Source: SG8-41 sp035456985 | GTDB lineage: Bacteria; Pseudomonadota; Gammaproteobacteria; Burkholderiales; SG8-41 | Assembly (NCBI GenBank): GCA_035456985.1 | Contig: DATICE010000203.1 | Location: forward strand, 1-58,079 | Reading direction: 5' to 3' | DNA length: 58,079 bases | In this document: one piece after another, positions 55,245 to 58,079 of the stretch | Position numbering within the stretch: position 1 is the stretch's first letter | Layout of the letters: every line of letters begins with the position of its first letter | Made by a program: the position numbers and the translations under genes | The notes under the pieces: model-generated | Database searches by the model: none | What the model was told of the DNA's origin: nothing | The model's input: the letters and a program-made list of their open reading frames with translations, nothing else

Positions 55245-57539
55245 ATGGACGATCAACTACGCAAAGCGGCGCTCGATTACCATCGGCTGCCAAGCCCCGG
55301 CAAGATCTCGGTCGTTCCCACCAAGGGGCTCGTCAACCAGCGTGACCTCGCGCTCGCCTACACGCCGGGGGTCGCGATCGCTTGCCAGGAGATCGCTGCC
55401 GACCCGGGCGAGGCGCGGAACCTGACCGGGCGCGGCAATCTCGTCGCCGTAATCACCAACGGTACCGCAGTGCTGGGGCTCGGCGCGATCGGCCCGCTCG
55501 CCGCGAAGCCGGTGATGGAAGGCAAGAGCGTGCTGTTCAAGAAGTTCGCCGGGATCGATGTCTTCGACATTGAGGTGGACGAGCGCGACCCGGAGAAGCT
55601 GGTGGAGATCATCGCGAGCCTCGAGCCCACCTTCGGCGGCATCAACCTGGAGGACATCAAGGCGCCCGAATGCTTCATCGTGGAGCGGAAGCTCCGGGCG
55701 CGCATGAAGATCCCTGTATTCCACGACGACCAGCATGGCACCGCCATCATCGTCGGTGCCGCGATCCTGAATGGCCTCAAGGTTGTCGGCAAGGACATAG
55801 GAAAGGTGAAGCTCGTCGTCTCCGGTGCCGGTGCGGCGGCGATCGCCTGCCTCGACCTCCTGGTGGAGATGGGACTCGCGCGCTCGAACATCGTCGTGAC
55901 CGACATCAAGGGCGTCGTCTACCGGGGGCGTACGGAGGAGATGGACCCGGAGAAGGAGCGCTTCTCCGTCGCAACCAGCGCGCGGACCCTGCGCGAGGTG
56001 ATCGGCGGCGCCGACATCTTCCTCGGGCTCTCCGCGGGCGGTGTATTGAAGCCGGAGATGGTGAAGCTCATGGCGGCGCGTCCGCTGATCCTCGCGCTCG
56101 CCAATCCCGAGCCGGAGATCCGTCCCGAGCAGGCGAAGCAGGTGAAGCCCGACGCGTTGATCGCGACCGGGCGCTCCGATTACCCGAACCAGGTCAACAA
56201 CGTGCTGTGCTTTCCGTTCATCTTCCGCGGCGCGCTCGATGTCGGCGCGACCACGATCACGCGCGAGATGGAGCTCGCGGCGGTCAGGGCGATCGCCGAG
56301 CTCGCGCAGGCGGAGCAGTCGGACATCGTCGCCCGCGCCTACGGCGAGCAGCACCTCGCCTTCGGCCCCGAATACCTGATCCCGCGGCCCTTCGACCCGC
56401 GCCTGATCGGGACGGTCGCGCCGGCGGTCGCGCGTGCCGCGATGGCGAGCGGAGTCGCGCAGCGCCCGATCGCTGATTTCGACGCCTACCGCGAGCGCCT
56501 GAACCAGTTCGTCTACCAGTCCGGCCTCATCATGAAGCCGGTGTTCGAGGCGGCGAAGGCCTCGCCGCGGCGCGTGGTCTATACCGAGGGCGAGGACGAG
56601 CGCGTGCTGCGTGCCGTGCAGGTGGTGGTGGACGAGCGCATGGCGCGTCCGACGCTCGTCGGCCGCCGCGAGGTCGTCGGCGCGCGCATCGAGCGGCTCG
56701 GCTTGAGGCTCAGGACGGACGTCGATTTCGACCTCGTGGATCCGAACAGTGACCCGCGCTACCGCGAGTACTCGATGGCGTACCACAAGCTCGCCGAACG
56801 CAAGGGAGTGACGCCCCAGATCGCCCGGCTCGAGCTGCGCCGCCGCACCACACTCATCGGCGCGATGCTCGTGCACAGGGAGGAGGCGGACGCGATGCTG
56901 TGCGGCATGGTCGGCCACTACGACAGCCACCTGCGTTTTATCGATGAAGTCATCGGCCTCAGCTCCGGCGTAAGGAATTACGCGGCGATGAACATGCTGC
57001 TGTTGCCGCATCGCACCGTGTTCATCTGCGACACCTATGTCAATTACGATCCGACCGCCGAGCAGGTGGCGGAGATGACCGTGCTCGCGGTCGAGGAAAT
57101 CCGGCGCTTCGGCATCACGCCCAGGGTCGCGCTGCTGTCGCATTCGAGCTTCGGTACCGCCAGCACGCCGACCGCGGCCAAGATGCGCCGGGCGCTCGGG
57201 CTGATCGAGAGCCTCGCTCCGGGCCTCGAGGTCGAGGGCGAAATGCAAGGCGACGCCGCACTGTCGCAGGAAATCCGCGACCGGGTGTTTCCGAACGCGC
57301 GCCTGAAGGGAGAGGCGAACCTGCTGGTGATGCCGACGCTCGACGCCGCCAATATCGCCTTCAATCTGCTCAAGACCGCGGCGGGCGATGGCATCACGGT
57401 GGGGCCGATCCTGCTCGGCGTCGCGCGGCCGGTGCATATCCTGACGCCCTCCGCAACCGTGCGCCGCATCGTCAACATGACGGCGTTGACCGTGGTGGAC
57501 GCCGCGGCGCAGCGGGGCGCGCAGAAGTCCCTCCTCTAG
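55245..57539 (+). CDS. maeB: NADP-dependent malic enzyme with phosphotransacetylase-like domain
   Basis: Converts malate to pyruvate and CO2, making NADPH. 764 residues. The malic enzyme domain (about 1-425) has LAYTPGVAIACQEIAADP, FHDDQHGTAIIVGAAILNGL, VVSGAGAAAIACLDLL and LALANPEPEIRPEQA. The C-terminal phosphotransacetylase-like domain (about 435-755) includes RVVYTEGEDERVLRAVQVV and LLSHSSFGTASTPTAAKMR; in MaeB it is catalytically inactive and binds acetyl-CoA for control. TATAAT at 55218 and AGGAG at 55232 precede the ATG. fumC follows. Confidence 0.96.
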   Translation: MDDQLRKAALDYHRLPSPGKISVVPTKGLVNQRDLALAYTPGVAIACQEIAADPGEARNLTGRGNLVAVITNGTAVLGLGAIGPLAAKPVMEGKSVLFKKFAGIDVFDIEVDERDPEKLVEIIASLEPTFGGINLEDIKAPECFIVERKLRARMKIPVFHDDQHGTAIIVGAAILNGLKVVGKDIGKVKLVVSGAGAAAIACLDLLVEMGLARSNIVVTDIKGVVYRGRTEEMDPEKERFSVATSARTLREVIGGADIFLGLSAGGVLKPEMVKLMAARPLILALANPEPEIRPEQAKQVKPDALIATGRSDYPNQVNNVLCFPFIFRGALDVGATTITREMELAAVRAIAELAQAEQSDIVARAYGEQHLAFGPEYLIPRPFDPRLIGTVAPAVARAAMASGVAQRPIADFDAYRERLNQFVYQSGLIMKPVFEAAKASPRRVVYTEGEDERVLRAVQVVVDERMARPTLVGRREVVGARIERLGLRLRTDVDFDLVDPNSDPRYREYSMAYHKLAERKGVTPQIARLELRRRTTLIGAMLVHREEADAMLCGMVGHYDSHLRFIDEVIGLSSGVRNYAAMNMLLLPHRTVFICDTYVNYDPTAEQVAEMTVLAVEEIRRFGITPRVALLSHSSFGTASTPTAAKMRRALGLIESLAPGLEVEGEMQGDAALSQEIRDRVFPNARLKGEANLLVMPTLDAANIAFNLLKTAAGDGITVGPILLGVARPVHILTPSATVRRIVNMTALTVVDAAAQRGAQKSLL

Positions 57540-57554
57540 AGGCGCTCTATTGTT

Positions 57555-57573
57555 CGCCGCGGTCTCCGCGGCG
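57555..57573 (+). promoter_or_regulatory. GC hairpin next to the fumC ribosome binding site
   Basis: A perfect 8-bp stem CGCCGCGG-TCT-CCGCGGCG ends at the first G of GGGAGG (57573-57578), the Shine-Dalgarno of fumC. No T-run follows, so it is unlikely to be a terminator. Confidence 0.55.
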
Positions 57574-57584
57574 GGAGGTTGGCC

Positions 57585-58079
57585 ATGACGAAGCAGAAAA
57601 CCCGCACCGAGCGCGACACCATGGGGCCGATCGCCGTGCCCGCCGACCGGCTGTGGGGCGCACAGACCCAGAGGAGCCTCCATCACTTCCACTTTCCCGG
57701 CGAAACGATGCCGCTCGAGGTGGTGCGCGCGCAGGTGCTGGTCAAGAAAGCTGCCGCCGTCACCAACATGGCGCTCGGCGTCCTCGACGAGAGAAAAGGC
57801 CGGGCGATCGTGCGGGCGGCCGATGAAGCACTGCGCGGCCTCCTGGACGAACATTTTCCGCTGGTCACCTGGCAGACCGGGTCGGGCACGCAGACCAACA
57901 TGAACGTCAACGAGGTGCTGGCCAATCGCGCCAGCGAACTCCTGGGCGGCGCGCGCGGGGAAGGGCGGCTGATTCATCCGAACGACGAGGTGAACAAGAG
58001 CCAGTCGTCCAACGACGTGTTCCCGACGGCGATGAACGTGGCGGCCGTCGATGCCTTGCGCAACCGGCTGATGCCATCC
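57585..58079 (+). CDS. fumC: Class II fumarate hydratase, 5' part
   Basis: 165 codons are present and the gene runs off the right edge. It reads MTKQKTRTERDTMGPIAVPADRLWGAQTQRSL at the start, then TGSGTQTNMNVNEVLANRA and VNKSQSSNDVFPTAMNVAA, the FumC hallmarks (the catalytic GSSxMPxKxN loop lies beyond the edge). Oxygen-stable fumarase interconverting fumarate and malate. It follows maeB by 45 nt, so malate-forming and malate-using enzymes are adjacent. GGGAGG precedes the ATG. Confidence 0.94.
   Translation, partial: MTKQKTRTERDTMGPIAVPADRLWGAQTQRSLHHFHFPGETMPLEVVRAQVLVKKAAAVTNMALGVLDERKGRAIVRAADEALRGLLDEHFPLVTWQTGSGTQTNMNVNEVLANRASELLGGARGEGRLIHPNDEVNKSQSSNDVFPTAMNVAAVDALRNRLMPS

Noticed and set aside
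55257..57977. Long open frame on the minus strand opposite maeB and fumC
   Set aside because: It spans two clear plus-strand genes and their gap and encodes a His/Arg/Glu-rich sequence typical of antisense translation in high-GC DNA.

Overview
The window reads as a contiguous stretch of a high-GC betaproteobacterial chromosome. The gene neighbourhoods are typical of that class: pepA-holC-valS, lptFG, an ECF sigma/DUF3619/DUF3106/RDD block, ilvBHC-psd-pssA-leuA, rplU-rpmA-obgE-proB, ispB-tRNA-pilSR-ampD, nrdAB and a PhaM homologue. I cannot name the genus. There is no rRNA, phage, insertion sequence or CRISPR array. valS (left edge) and fumC (right edge) are cut by the window ends.

Layout. 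1-9.2 kb: valS (with an unusual N-terminal fusion), holC and pepA on the minus strand; lptF-lptG on plus; then RDD, DUF3106, DUF3619 and an ECF-type sigma factor on minus. 9.3-16 kb: branched-chain amino acid and phospholipid synthesis (ilvB, ilvH, ilvC, psd, pssA, a leucine-rich leader peptide, leuA). 16-22 kb: WrbA, YihY, a lytic transglycosylase, proS, a spermidine-synthase-like protein, RppH. 22-24.8 kb: a rubrerythrin / Fe-S oxidoreductase / DUF3501 triad with a richly regulated promoter. 24.8-31 kb: cfa, CNP1-like, proB, obgE, rpmA, rplU, ispB, tRNA-Pro(CGG). 31-39.3 kb: the PilS/PilR two-component system, AmpD, and class Ia ribonucleotide reductase with DnaA- and NrdR-like sites. 39.4-42 kb: small genes, then an FNR-type promoter driving DUF302, KTSC and a membrane-bound iron-sulfur fusion protein. 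42-46.8 kb: threonine aldolase, a HAD phosphatase, a conserved protein and an EF-G-like GTPase, all minus. 46.9-50.5 kb: a secreted protein, an ECF sigma with its probable anti-sigma, and a lytic transglycosylase behind an AT-rich island. 50.5-58 kb: small metabolic genes, MaeB and FumC.

Most genes are housekeeping. The points I consider unusual are: (i) a family of intergenic stem-loops built from 7-nt words that vary from locus to locus but keep one architecture (purine arm at the upstream stop codon, pyrimidine arm next to the following gene); (ii) a CDGSH / 4Fe-4S / CDGSH / multi-helix membrane fusion behind a promoter whose FNR-like box is centred exactly at -41.5; (iii) a valyl-tRNA synthetase fused in frame to a ~204-residue helical N-terminal extension; (iv) a leaderless, leucine-codon-rich peptide ahead of leuA; (v) a rubrerythrin promoter carrying a perfect 17-bp palindrome at its start site. 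Promoter, operator and family calls were made by reading alone, with no searches.
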